A stretch of 40,015 nt of DNA from an uncultured Dehalococcoidia bacterium (GTDB lineage: Bacteria; Chloroflexota; Dehalococcoidia; Lucifugimonadales; CAJWUJ01): contig CAJWUJ010000013.1 of assembly GCA_913047625.1 (NCBI GenBank), forward strand, positions 1 through 40,015. Reading direction: 5' to 3'. Shown one piece after another: positions 6,244-15,271 of the stretch (position 1 is the first letter of the stretch; every line of letters starts with the position of its first letter). The notes under the pieces were generated by a model. The model was not told the DNA's origin, ran no database searches, and worked only from the letters and a program-made list of their open reading frames with translations. The position numbers and the translations under genes were made by a program.

Positions 6244-7953
6244 TTAACTTAGTCGTTCTAGATCCTCTTGCTGTGCTAGTTCTCTGCCTTCATTTACGTT
6301 GACGAATTTCAAAACGAAAGTGCCGATAAATATTATAAGGAATATAGCGAACACTGCTACACGGGTATCAAATATCCCTGTCACGAAAAGATACAACATT
6401 GGTCCAAAAACAGCGGATACTCTTGATACTAATCCGAAAAACCCAAAAAACTGACCGCTCATTGATATAGGGATAATATAGGCAAAAATACTGCGAGCGA
6501 GTGCTTGACTACCGCCCATAATTAGCCCTACAACTACTCCCATCAGTAGCCACTGGATATCCGAGGAAATTCCAAGCGGTCCCCAAACCAAGTTACGAAG
6601 GGTACTTGGCCACCAGTCTATTAATCCGTCTCCAAGATGTGATGGATGTTGAGGTCCAATAACTGATGTTCCATCTAAGGTTCCACCTTCGACTAGTAAA
6701 CTAAAAGACGACTCGTTGGGGGAATCAATCTCATTTATCAATAAGTTTAGATTCTTGGTAGAAATAGTGTTTTCTTTGATAAGTGCTGTGTGCAGGCTTA
6801 CCCAAGATTTATCTGATTCAGAACTTGATAGATCTGGAAGTGTATCTAGTTTGTAGGTTTGGATTGATTCTTCATATCTGATTACATAATCGTAATCGCT
6901 AGGCTGCTGTGGTTCCAAGGGAGCGATTCCTACGCCAAACGTTATTACGATGCACCAGAGTATCAGAGAAGCAATCAGAGCATTCTTGGTGGTTTTCGCC
7001 TTTGCTATTTTGCCGAATATAATTGCTCCGGGTGCTGCAATGAATTGAATCAGAAGAATTGTAATCATATTGAATAATAGACTTACACCTAGGGTGTCAG
7101 CGGCGAACGCGCCAGCTATCGATAAGACTGTCTGGATCCCATCATTAAAAAGGAAATACGCGATCAAATATAAAACAATAATTCGGAACTTGAATAATTC
7201 TTGTACAGTTCCTTTGAGTTCACGTATAGCCATGGCAGTATGTTGGGCTATATTCATGGCAGAAATCTTTTTCAGAAGAGGTTCAGGTACTGTTTTGAAA
7301 GTCCAAAGAGACCAACCAAACCACCATACTCCAACTGACGCTATACAGAGACGTGTGACTAGATCTGTGTATTCAGTGTCTGAATACATTAGGATGGCGA
7401 TTAGGTGAATAGCTAAAAGTAAGCCGCCCCCAAGGTACCCGTAGGCAAAGCCTCTACTGCTTATTTCATCCATGTATTGTCTTGGTGCCAAATGTGGGAG
7501 AAAAGCGTTATAAAACACGCAACCCCCAGCAAAACCGATGTTTGCGATGAAGAAACAAAGCATTAACCAAGCCCAGGGGTCTTGAATATAAGATGAGAAG
7601 AAGCTTAAGACGGTGAAACTAGAACCTATAATTGTATAGATCCAGAGAAGCCGTTTTTTTATCGGGGTTTTGTCGGCTATAATTCCTAAAATAGGACTGC
7701 TTACAGCCACTACTGCCGTCGATAAAGCTACTCCTAAAGCCCATATAGAACTTCCAGTTATGGAAAAAGATCCTATCTGAGAAGAAGTACCGAAAGAAGC
7801 TTCAAATAATTCTACAAAGTAATATGGAAGAATTGCAACTGCTGCACTTGTGGCAAAAGCGGAATTTGCCCAATCGTAAAAACACCATCCCCGTATGACT
7901 TTTTTCTGCGACTTACTTAGCGTAGTTAAATCACTTTTGTCAGTCTGTTCCAT
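6244..7953 (-). CDS. MFS transporter, UMF1/Atg22-like, with a large soluble insertion
   Basis: The 569-residue membrane protein opens with KKVIRGWCFYDWANSAFATS, the hallmark of the UMF1 (Atg22-like) MFS family, and continues with about 12 hydrophobic segments. Residues about 348-460 form a polar, Ser/Asp/Glu-rich stretch between two membrane segments. Bacterial relatives are generally 420-460 residues, so this looks like an extra loop domain. The substrate is unknown; some relatives are linked to amino acid or metabolite export. ATG at 7953 is preferred over GTG at 7968 because GGGG lies 9 bases upstream. The gene overlaps the 3' end of plsY by 14 bp on the same strand, so the two are probably co-transcribed. 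Confidence 0.85.
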   Translation of the reverse strand: MEQTDKSDLTTLSKSQKKVIRGWCFYDWANSAFATSAAVAILPYYFVELFEASFGTSSQIGSFSITGSSIWALGVALSTAVVAVSSPILGIIADKTPIKKRLLWIYTIIGSSFTVLSFFSSYIQDPWAWLMLCFFIANIGFAGGCVFYNAFLPHLAPRQYMDEISSRGFAYGYLGGGLLLAIHLIAILMYSDTEYTDLVTRLCIASVGVWWFGWSLWTFKTVPEPLLKKISAMNIAQHTAMAIRELKGTVQELFKFRIIVLYLIAYFLFNDGIQTVLSIAGAFAADTLGVSLLFNMITILLIQFIAAPGAIIFGKIAKAKTTKNALIASLILWCIVITFGVGIAPLEPQQPSDYDYVIRYEESIQTYKLDTLPDLSSSESDKSWVSLHTALIKENTISTKNLNLLINEIDSPNESSFSLLVEGGTLDGTSVIGPQHPSHLGDGLIDWWPSTLRNLVWGPLGISSDIQWLLMGVVVGLIMGGSQALARSIFAYIIPISMSGQFFGFFGLVSRVSAVFGPMLYLFVTGIFDTRVAVFAIFLIIFIGTFVLKFVNVNEGRELAQQEDLERLS

Positions 7954-8539
7954 AGTTAATGACCCCACGCTTGTTCTTAAAATATTCCATTACTAGCATT
8001 CTGATTAGTAGGACGACACCTATTAGCATCATGCTGACTATTCTTATTTGAGGATATTTAAAAAATACTAAATCTGTTATTGCAGCAACAACAAAGCCAA
8101 CGATTGATGACCAGACTGCATCCCGTATAAGCAAGAGTAGTAGTATGGTTGGAACTGCTCCTATAAATATTGCCTTTGGCACAAGGTACAAGCTGACTCC
8201 AATGAGAGTAGCTAATCCTCCCCCTCCTCTAAACTTAGTAAATACTGAATAGAGGTGTCCGATTATACTAAAGGTACCAGCAAAAATGAGCCATTCGTTG
8301 TCTAGCTGAAAGATAGAAAGGACTATTAGTAAACTTAGATAGCCTTTGGCGGTATCCACTAGGAATACGAAAAAGCCTTCGCTCTTGCCTACTTTCCTGA
8401 ATGTGTTTCCAGCCCCGGGATTACCGGTTCCAATGCTGAATATGTCTATTCCTCTACGCTTACATACTATGTAGGCGGTTGGTATGGATCCGAGTAAATA
8501 CGAGGTTATAACTGATAAGATAACTTGTATGGCAAACAT
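7940..8539 (-). CDS. plsY: Glycerol-3-phosphate acyltransferase PlsY
   Basis: The 199-residue integral membrane protein has the PlsY motifs YLLGSIPTAYIVCKRRGIDI near the N-terminus, GTGNPGAGNTFRKVG (residues about 38-52) and the FRGGGGLATLIGV segment. PlsY transfers the acyl group from acyl-phosphate (made by PlsX) to glycerol-3-phosphate. The start is ATG at 8539. The gene overlaps the following UMF1-type transporter by 14 bp. It lies about 3 kb from plsX but on the other strand, so the two are not co-transcribed. Confidence 0.95.
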   Translation of the reverse strand: MFAIQVILSVITSYLLGSIPTAYIVCKRRGIDIFSIGTGNPGAGNTFRKVGKSEGFFVFLVDTAKGYLSLLIVLSIFQLDNEWLIFAGTFSIIGHLYSVFTKFRGGGGLATLIGVSLYLVPKAIFIGAVPTILLLLLIRDAVWSSIVGFVVAAITDLVFFKYPQIRIVSMMLIGVVLLIRMLVMEYFKNKRGVINYGTD

Positions 8540-8660
8540 AAATAAGTTTCAGCAAACTCTTAGTGTTCAAACATTATCCAATCCTTTTTTGGAAAAGGAA
8601 GCACAAGCATGAGAGTACACTATATTTTTGAATAAAGCTACAAGATAACTCACTAGTGAA

Positions 8661-9887
8661 TTATCCTGATATTTTATTTTCAGAACTTGTTATAGGTAGA
8701 ATGAATGAGAGAATAGCTGAGCCAATTGCAATCAATCCTGTTAAGATCACGACTCCGTGGAATTGGTGTTCCGCATATATACCCCCAGCAATCATAGGTG
8801 AAATCGCAGCCACTACACCTGTCCCAGTAAAAATTAGAGCAGTTATGGATCCTTCAGTACCTGACTCCACTTGATCCATCGCTGCCGCGGTAATAATAGG
8901 CATCACTGAAAAAATAAAAAGACCGAGTAGTCCAATTAATAAGGTGAGTAATAAACCAGAGTCTACATAGAGAAAAGAGAAGAGGATTAAAGACATTAGG
9001 GACATGGCTGTAGTAATGACAGGTTTTCTACCAATTCGGTCCGAGAGATAACCCATTAAGGGTGTCGAAACAATTCCAGCCATTGTAAGTAAAGAGACAT
9101 GCAGTCCCACCACAAAGTTTGAATAGGCAAGTACTTCTCTCATATGTAGGACGATGAATACGCCAAATGATTGGTGAATTGCGCCTCTCATCGCACCAAG
9201 TAGGATCATTGCAAGTACTACTTTATTCTTAATTAAATCTTTGGACAGGTTAAGATATTCTCTAATTTTCAAATTATTTTTATTTTGGATAGTACTTTGC
9301 TTGAATCTTAGGAGCACTATCAAAGCAGTCAGTCCCATTGGGACAGCTAATGACATCGAAAGAAAATTCCAAGAAATGCCTTCAAAATGAAACGAGAGTA
9401 ATGTTCCTCCTAAAAGGAATCCCATAATGATTGGAGAAAGAGTATTGCCTATTTGAGCACCGGTTAAATGTGCTGACATGGCCAGGCCTTTTTGATTAGG
9501 ATATAGTGCCGCTAATGTACCAAAGGCTGGGGCATGCCATAGGCTAGTGCCAGCTCCAACTGCTACTACTGCAACCAGGGTTAGTGGGTACCAATGTGAG
9601 AATCCAATTGCCATGTAGCCTATTCCCACTAAAAGCATTGATGTAGCTAATAACCGGGAGATATGTTTTCTAAACATATCTGCCATAATTCCTGCTGGAA
9701 TGTTGGTTAAAACACTTGCTACTGATTGAGTTGTGAAAATAGCACCTAGGGCAATTTCTGATATTTTCAGACTTGCTTTAATACTAGGGGACATGACTAG
9801 TAAGGCTCCCTGACCGAAGTGTTTAATACCGTGTCCTAATGACAGCCCGATCATTAGGTTTTTTGATTTGGTGTTACTCTTGTTCAT
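8661..9887 (-). CDS. MFS transporter (fosmidomycin-resistance-like topology)
   Basis: The 408-residue protein has 12 predicted hydrophobic segments. The first cytoplasmic loop is NIPAGIMADMFRKHISR and the mid-protein loop is GYLSDRIGRKPVI, the canonical MFS G-x-x-x-D-R-x-G-R-K/R pattern. SLWHAPAFGTLAALYPNQKG resembles FSR-type efflux permeases. The start is ATG at 9887. It reads away from the YbaK-like gene across a 187-bp divergent region. The substrate cannot be named. Confidence 0.85.
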   Translation of the reverse strand: MNKSNTKSKNLMIGLSLGHGIKHFGQGALLVMSPSIKASLKISEIALGAIFTTQSVASVLTNIPAGIMADMFRKHISRLLATSMLLVGIGYMAIGFSHWYPLTLVAVVAVGAGTSLWHAPAFGTLAALYPNQKGLAMSAHLTGAQIGNTLSPIIMGFLLGGTLLSFHFEGISWNFLSMSLAVPMGLTALIVLLRFKQSTIQNKNNLKIREYLNLSKDLIKNKVVLAMILLGAMRGAIHQSFGVFIVLHMREVLAYSNFVVGLHVSLLTMAGIVSTPLMGYLSDRIGRKPVITTAMSLMSLILFSFLYVDSGLLLTLLIGLLGLFIFSVMPIITAAAMDQVESGTEGSITALIFTGTGVVAAISPMIAGGIYAEHQFHGVVILTGLIAIGSAILSFILPITSSENKISG

Positions 9888-10007
9888 TTGGATTTCTTTG
9901 TAGAGTTTGCTCTTGATGGTGGTACTATGTCCACTGGATCAATGTTATGCTACATTGTCGTGTATTGCATTTTAACACGTGACTGTACCTTAATCTTGAG
10001 AAAACAG

Positions 10008-10036
10008 TTGAACTAATCGCGTGTGTTTCCTGTATT
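10008..10036 (+). promoter_or_regulatory. Candidate sigma-70-type promoter for the YbaK-lut genes
   Basis: TTGAAC at 10008-10013 and TGTATT at 10031-10036 are separated by 17 bases, each matching 4 of 6 consensus positions. The site is 38 bp upstream of the ATG at 10075 in a divergent intergenic region. The match is weak and found by eye only. Confidence 0.28.
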
Positions 10037-10074
10037 CAGGAATGTAATGCATTTTCACATAGTCAGGGGTCTAT

Positions 10075-10548
10075 ATGGAAAGAGTTGTTACTGAAATACT
10101 GCAGTTATTAAAAAATAGGGAGATTCAGTATAAACTGTTATCACATGAGCCCGTATTTACCAGTGCACAAGCTGCGCAAGTACGTAATACATCGATTACT
10201 GAGAGCGCAAAGTCCCTCGTGCTAAGTGCAGATAATCAGGCAATTTTAGCTGTGTTACAAGGTCATTTGAGAATCAAAATGAAGGATTTCAAGCGAGAGT
10301 TTGGGTTCAAGAATGTTCGCTTCGCCTCCTCTGAAGAGGTGAAGCAAGTAACCGGATTGGATATAGGAAGCATTCCTCCTATAGGCTTATTATTTGGTAT
10401 AGCTACCTATATCGACGCTGGTATAAGTGATATCGGAAATATCGTGTTCAATGCAGGATCTCACACCACTTCTTTAGTAATTCCCACTTCTGGTTTTCTC
10501 GAAATTGTCGATCCATACATTGGTAACTTTGCGGATTCGGCTAATTAA
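10075..10548 (+). CDS. YbaK/EbsC-family aminoacyl-tRNA deacylase domain protein
   Basis: The 157-residue protein has the YbaK/ProX editing fold. Visible marks are YKLLSHEPVFTSAQAAQVRNT at the N-terminus, AKSLVLSADNQAILAVLQG, then the GSIPPIGLLFGIATYIDAG loop and NIVFNAGSHTTSLVIP. Such proteins hydrolyse mischarged aminoacyl-tRNA such as Ala- or Cys-tRNA-Pro. The start ATG at 10075 has AGGGG about 7 bases upstream. It lies 18 bp upstream of lutA in the same direction, so it may be co-transcribed with lutABC, although no functional link is obvious. Confidence 0.88.
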   Translation: MERVVTEILQLLKNREIQYKLLSHEPVFTSAQAAQVRNTSITESAKSLVLSADNQAILAVLQGHLRIKMKDFKREFGFKNVRFASSEEVKQVTGLDIGSIPPIGLLFGIATYIDAGISDIGNIVFNAGSHTTSLVIPTSGFLEIVDPYIGNFADSAN

Positions 10549-10566
10549 AGACAAAGGATAGGAGCA

Positions 10567-11313
10567 ATGTCTAAAAGAATAAAAGCTAGTTTATTTATCA
10601 CTTGTCTAGTAGATCAACTTTATCCGGATGTTGGTTTATCTATGGTACGGGTTTTACAAAAAGCCGGTGTAGATGTTCAGTTCCCAGAAGGCCAAACTTG
10701 TTGTGGTCAACCTGCATTTAACAGTGGCTTTAATTCAAAGGCCTTGGACCTAGCGCACAAATTCCTGGACACTTTTGAAGACTCAGATTATGTAGTGCTT
10801 CCTTCTGGTTCATGTGGGAGCATGATAAAAGTTTTCTATGAAGATCTCTTTAAGGAAGATCCTGCATTGCAAAAGCGAATGCAAGCAGTTGCAGGACGAA
10901 CGTATGAATTTTCCCAATTCCTTGTGAATGTCCTAGGAGTTAATGACGTAGGAGCTTCCTTCCACGGCAAAGCTACATATCACGCATCCTGCCATTTGCT
11001 TAGAGAACTAGGGGCAACTAATGAATCCATCAATCTCATGAAATCTGTTCAAGGATTGGAATTTATTGCTGTTGAAAATGCTACTGTATGCTGTGGATTT
11101 GGAGGGACATTTTCCGTAAAATACCCTGATATTTCAGAAGCTATGATTGGGAAGAAACTGGATACAATTCAAGCTTCTGGTGCTGACATTGTAGTTGCTA
11201 ACGATTCAGGTTGTTTGATGCAATTAAAGGGAGCAATGGGTCGGCGTAAACTAAGAACTCGTGCAGTTCATCTTGCTGAACTTTTGGATAATAAGGTGAC
11301 GATTAATGGCTGA
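10567..11313 (+). CDS. lutA: Lactate utilization protein A (Fe-S, CCG domains)
   Basis: The 248-residue protein has two cysteine-rich CCG domains: TCCGQPAFNSGF at residues 44-55 and TVCCGFGGTFSVKYP near 178, with HASCHLLRELG between them. This is the LutA/YkgE family, related to the heterodisulfide reductase and glycolate oxidase Fe-S subunit. LutABC oxidises L-lactate to pyruvate in several bacteria. The final codons overlap lutB by 8 bp, indicating translational coupling. The three genes follow the order A-B-C seen in Bacillus. Confidence 0.93.
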   Translation: MSKRIKASLFITCLVDQLYPDVGLSMVRVLQKAGVDVQFPEGQTCCGQPAFNSGFNSKALDLAHKFLDTFEDSDYVVLPSGSCGSMIKVFYEDLFKEDPALQKRMQAVAGRTYEFSQFLVNVLGVNDVGASFHGKATYHASCHLLRELGATNESINLMKSVQGLEFIAVENATVCCGFGGTFSVKYPDISEAMIGKKLDTIQASGADIVVANDSGCLMQLKGAMGRRKLRTRAVHLAELLDNKVTING

Positions 11314-12736
11314 TATTAAGACAAAAGAATTTAAGTCCGAATCTCGGAAAGCTTTAAATAACCCGCAAATTCAAAAATCACTTGTGAGAGTGATTGATCA
11401 TTTTGGTGAGGCTCGGGTTAATGCAATCGAGGAAATAACTCCGGAAGTGTGGGAGATACTGCGAGAAAAGGCACGAACTATCAAGACTCATACTATGTCC
11501 TATTTGGATCACTATTTGGATCTAATGGAAGCTAATGTCCGTAAAAACGGGGGAGTCATGCATTTTGCAAAAGATGCTGCGGAAGCTAATGCAATAGTCG
11601 CTTCATTGATTAGTGCCAAGAATGCTAAATCCGTGATAAAAAGCAAGTCCATGATTTCAGAGGAAATGGGATTAAATCACGTGCTCGAAGAGATGAATGT
11701 TGACGTGGCTGAAACTGATTTGGGCGAATATATTATACAACTTGCCGAAGAAACTCCCTTCCATATTATTGCTCCTGCAATGCACAAATCAAAGGAAGAG
11801 GTTGCTAAGCTTTTTGTAGAAAAAGCTGGGACGAAACTTTACAAGGAAATTCCAGAGTTGGCTGAAGCATCAAGACACTTGCTCCGTGAAAAATTCCAAT
11901 TTGCTGATGTGGGTATTACAGGTGCTAATTTCATGGTGGCAGAGACAGGTACATTGGTATTAGTGACTAATGAAGGTAATGGTCGAATGTGTACTTCTGC
12001 TCCCAAAATGCATATTGCATTAGCCGGCATGGAAAAAATGCTTCCATCGCTAGAAGACTTGGGAGTATTTTTGCGTCTTTTGGCTCGTTCAGCAACAGGA
12101 CAGAGGCTTACCAGCTATACGACATTTGTCAGTGGGCCAAAAAGAGAACATGATAAGGATGGACCTGAAGAATTCCATTTAATCGTGGTTGACAATGGAC
12201 GCTCTAAAATGCTCCAAGATGTTGATCTTCGAGAAGCATTGAACTGTATTCGATGTGGGGCTTGTTTAAACAACTGTCCCATTTATCAGAATGTTGGTGG
12301 TCATGCTTATGGTTGGGTTTATTCTGGGCCTATTGGGGCAGTAGTCACTCCCATGTTAGTAGGCCTAGATCAGTCGAAAGATCTTCCATTTGCATCTACT
12401 CTTTGCGGTCGATGCAAGGAGGTTTGCCCAGTCAAAATAAATATACCTCATATGCTCTTAAGACTGCGTAATAAAAGTACTCAAAATGAAGGTGCAGGGG
12501 ACAAGCCAGGTGTAAAAGAACGGGTGTTTTTCTCACTATGGTTTTATATGGTTAAGTCGAAGTTTTTATATAAAACATCTGGTCGTATTGGTAGCGGAGC
12601 GCAAAAAATATTAAGGATGCTCAAACTCGAAAATCGAATTCCTTTCTTTGGTCGATGGACTCGTAGCCGGGATCTTCCTCTTATCCCAACTAAGTCTTTT
12701 CGGGATCGTTGGAAGGATGTTGGAACTGCTGAATAG
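11306..12736 (+). CDS. lutB: Lactate utilization protein B (LUD domain, 2x[4Fe-4S])
   Basis: The 476-residue protein has an N-terminal LUD domain (VGITGANFMVAETGTLVLVT is its signature) followed by a ferredoxin-like segment with two cysteine clusters, CIRCGACLNNCPIY and CGRCKEVCPV. The basic C-terminal tail ends the protein. This is LutB/YkgF, the electron-transferring subunit of the lactate oxidation complex. The start ATG at 11306 lies within the last codons of lutA. lutC follows 12 bp downstream. Confidence 0.94.
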   Translation: MADIKTKEFKSESRKALNNPQIQKSLVRVIDHFGEARVNAIEEITPEVWEILREKARTIKTHTMSYLDHYLDLMEANVRKNGGVMHFAKDAAEANAIVASLISAKNAKSVIKSKSMISEEMGLNHVLEEMNVDVAETDLGEYIIQLAEETPFHIIAPAMHKSKEEVAKLFVEKAGTKLYKEIPELAEASRHLLREKFQFADVGITGANFMVAETGTLVLVTNEGNGRMCTSAPKMHIALAGMEKMLPSLEDLGVFLRLLARSATGQRLTSYTTFVSGPKREHDKDGPEEFHLIVVDNGRSKMLQDVDLREALNCIRCGACLNNCPIYQNVGGHAYGWVYSGPIGAVVTPMLVGLDQSKDLPFASTLCGRCKEVCPVKINIPHMLLRLRNKSTQNEGAGDKPGVKERVFFSLWFYMVKSKFLYKTSGRIGSGAQKILRMLKLENRIPFFGRWTRSRDLPLIPTKSFRDRWKDVGTAE

Positions 12737-12748
12737 ATAGGATTAACA

Positions 12749-13471
12749 ATGGATAAGAAAGAATTCTTGCAACATGTGGAAAAATGTATTAACCGAGATG
12801 CCTTGGATACATATCCGGGTTATGAGGGTATTGATCGTTCTCTGAGTAATCAGCAGACGATTGTATCTGAAATTAAGATTAGACTTCAAAAGAACAGATC
12901 TCAAATCTTGGATAAGTTTGCTAAAACGGCAGCAATTGCTGGATGGAATTTCTTTCGTGTTGAGAACATCGAACAGGCAATTCAAAAGACGATTGATTTA
13001 TTGTCATCGATAAACCCTAAAGAGGTTCTTTGTTCTGAGGAGGAAATCGTAGCTCGTATACTGAAGGATAAACAAATTGGTAGTTTGATGAACAAGACTA
13101 AGATTATTTTTTCAGACGAAGAGAACAGAGAAGAATTGAAATTAACTTCCTTTAAGGCTGATATCGGAATTACGGGAGTTGACTATGCGATAGCTGAAAC
13201 TGGATCATGCGTCATTTTGCCTGGAATAACACTTAGTAGGCTAACCTCTCTAGCTCCTCCTCATCATCTTGCTTTAGTTGAAGTTGATAAAGTCCTCGAC
13301 ACTTTAGATGATCTCTTCGCGATCAGGAAATTAACGTTTCTTGAAGAAGAAGGCGATATGGGTAGTTATATGAACTTCATTACAGGTCCGAGTAGAACTG
13401 GCGATATTGAGCAAACTATTGTCAAAGGAGTGCATGGACCCAAGGAAGTCTCGTTGCTACTAATTGGATAG
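12749..13471 (+). CDS. lutC: Lactate utilization protein C (LUD domain)
   Basis: The 240-residue single LUD-domain protein contains ADIGITGVDYAIAETGSCVI, parallel to the signature in lutB, and SYMNFITGPSRTGDIEQTIVKGVHGP near the C-terminus. It is LutC/YkgG, the third component of the L-lactate oxidation complex. The ATG at 12749 has ATAGGA about 9 bases upstream. The stop lies 20 bp from the stop of the convergent glycerate kinase gene, and no clear terminator is visible in the gap. Confidence 0.92.
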   Translation: MDKKEFLQHVEKCINRDALDTYPGYEGIDRSLSNQQTIVSEIKIRLQKNRSQILDKFAKTAAIAGWNFFRVENIEQAIQKTIDLLSSINPKEVLCSEEEIVARILKDKQIGSLMNKTKIIFSDEENREELKLTSFKADIGITGVDYAIAETGSCVILPGITLSRLTSLAPPHHLALVEVDKVLDTLDDLFAIRKLTFLEEEGDMGSYMNFITGPSRTGDIEQTIVKGVHGPKEVSLLLIG

Positions 13472-13491
13472 TCAGAAAGTTTTATACAGGT

Positions 13492-14637
13492 TTATTGATC
13501 GAAGTTTCTTCCTACTTCAATAAGCCGAATAGCACGTTCTGCTGCCAATGCTACCAATGATTTAGCTTCATCAGTTGCCCTGGTTAAAGGCATCGGCGCT
13601 AATACTGCTGCCGTAACTCCGTCTATTCCATGCTCAAAAACCTGTTCATAGCCTTTACCAAGTGATCCAGCTATTGCGATAACTGGGATATTTTTCTTTT
13701 TGGCCCTCTTTGCTATTCCTATGGGGGCTTTGTTAAATACGGTTTGGTAGTCCATTTGGCCTTCTCCAGTTATGACCAAGTCTGCTTCCTCTAAGTATGA
13801 TTCAATCCGTAGTGTTTCCAGAACAACATCTACGCCTGGTAGCAAGTCTGCGTTAAGGAATGCCATTAGTCCTGCTCCTAAACCCCCAGCGGCCCCGGAT
13901 CCCGGAATCTGTTTAATTTCTATGTTAAGAATTTCTTTAATAGAATCTGCGAAATGGCTTAAGCATTGGTCTAGTTCTTCTATCATTGATTGAGTAGCCC
14001 CTTTTTGCGGTCCATACACAGCTGAAGCTCCAGTAGGGCCACATAGGGTATTTGAAACATCAGTGGCAACCATTATGGTCGTTTCGTGGATTCGCGGATC
14101 CATACTGGAGACATCGATGTTATCTAGGTTCTTTAAACTAGAACCTCCAGGTGGTAGATTGGTTCCGTGTTTATCAAGGAGTTTTATGCCCAGAGACTGT
14201 GCCATTCCCGCACCGCCATCATTGGTAGCACTACCGCCTATCCCGATGATTAGTTTAGAAAAGCCATTATTGAGGGCTTCCAGAATTAGCTGACCAGTAC
14301 CAAAAGTAGAGGTTATCTTCGGGTTTCTTTCTTGTTCCTGTAGTAGAGCAAGTCCCGAGGCTCGTGACATTTCTATCATAGCAGTTTGACCATCTCCTAA
14401 GGCTCCCCAAGAAGATGTAATTGGTCTTCCTAAGGGATCCTCTACTGTTGCCTGCTGGATAGTTCCTCCAGTAGTGGCAACAATTGTTTCAAGTGTCCCA
14501 TCTCCGCCATCAGCAATAGGTATTAAGGTGGTCTGAGCTTTGGGAAGGGCTCGAAGAACTCCTTCTTCAATAGCCTGAGCAGCTTCCATACCCGAGAGAC
14601 TTTCTTTAAATGCCTGAGGAGAGATTAGGATTTTCAT
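13492..14637 (-). CDS. Glycerate kinase (type I, GarK/GlxK family)
   Basis: The 381-residue protein begins MKILISPQAFKESLSGMEAA, the family's N-terminal signature, and has TLIPIADGGDGTLETIV, LIIGIGGSATNDGGAGMAQ and ADLVITGEGQMDYQT. The enzyme phosphorylates D-glycerate (usually to 2-phosphoglycerate in this family) with ATP. The length is normal. It is the last gene of a minus-strand run with gmk, aroA and a hypothetical protein, 29 bp after gmk. Convergence with lutABC puts two small-organic-acid functions side by side, but they are not co-transcribed. Confidence 0.93.
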   Translation of the reverse strand: MKILISPQAFKESLSGMEAAQAIEEGVLRALPKAQTTLIPIADGGDGTLETIVATTGGTIQQATVEDPLGRPITSSWGALGDGQTAMIEMSRASGLALLQEQERNPKITSTFGTGQLILEALNNGFSKLIIGIGGSATNDGGAGMAQSLGIKLLDKHGTNLPPGGSSLKNLDNIDVSSMDPRIHETTIMVATDVSNTLCGPTGASAVYGPQKGATQSMIEELDQCLSHFADSIKEILNIEIKQIPGSGAAGGLGAGLMAFLNADLLPGVDVVLETLRIESYLEEADLVITGEGQMDYQTVFNKAPIGIAKRAKKKNIPVIAIAGSLGKGYEQVFEHGIDGVTAAVLAPMPLTRATDEAKSLVALAAERAIRLIEVGRNFDQ

Positions 14638-14666
14638 GATTTCATTATAGGAGTATTTGAAAGTTT

Positions 14667-15266
14667 TTAGAACTGGTCATCATCTTTTTTGAGGATTGAT
14701 TCGATTGACTGAACTGTTTCTTGGAGTTTGTTGTCGTGATTGATAATAACGTGATCAAATAACTTGGATTGGTCTAGTTCTTGCTTGGCTGCGGAAAGGC
14801 GTATCGAGAACTGTTCTGAAGATTCAGTTTTTCGTTTGGTTAGGCGTTGAACAATGGCTTCGTAGTGAGGCGGACTGATAAAAATTAACAGAGAATCTTG
14901 AATCAACTTACGTATGGTAAATGCTCCTTGTACGTCTGCTTTAATGATCACATCAAGGTTTTTCTCTAAAGCATCTATCACTTGAGATTTAGGTACACCA
15001 TATTGATATCCGTAAACTTCAGCATGTTCCAGAAACTTATTCTCTTCCAGCAAATTATTAAATTGTGTTGGAGTCAGAAAAATGTAATCGATACCATTTA
15101 CTTCTTTATTGCGCTTCTTTCTAGTTGTGGCTGTTACAACAAAATGCCTATACTGACCATTTTTCTTCAGTTCTCTAATTACCGAGTCTTTGCCCACGCC
15201 GCTGGGACCTGAAATGACCACTACTCGACAGTTATTGGGAGGTAATATGATCTTTTCTGAATCCAT
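14667..15266 (-). CDS. gmk: Guanylate kinase
   Basis: The 199-residue protein has the P-loop VVVISGPSGVGKDSVIREL, the GMP-binding TATTRKKRNKEVNGIDYIFL region and the KTESSEQFSIRLSAAKQE lid segment. It phosphorylates GMP to GDP with ATP. The P-loop contains Asp after GK rather than the more usual Ser/Thr first, but the following Ser is kept. The ATG at 15266 lies 5 bp after the aroA stop, so the two genes are in one operon. Confidence 0.95.
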   Translation of the reverse strand: MDSEKIILPPNNCRVVVISGPSGVGKDSVIRELKKNGQYRHFVVTATTRKKRNKEVNGIDYIFLTPTQFNNLLEENKFLEHAEVYGYQYGVPKSQVIDALEKNLDVIIKADVQGAFTIRKLIQDSLLIFISPPHYEAIVQRLTKRKTESSEQFSIRLSAAKQELDQSKLFDHVIINHDNKLQETVQSIESILKKDDDQF

Positions 15267-15271
15267 AATAG

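Noticed and set aside
8582-8599. TCCTTTT...AAAAGGA hairpin between MFS and plsY genes
   Set aside because: A short A/T-dominated stem with two G/C-containing pairs and no U-run; could arise by chance.
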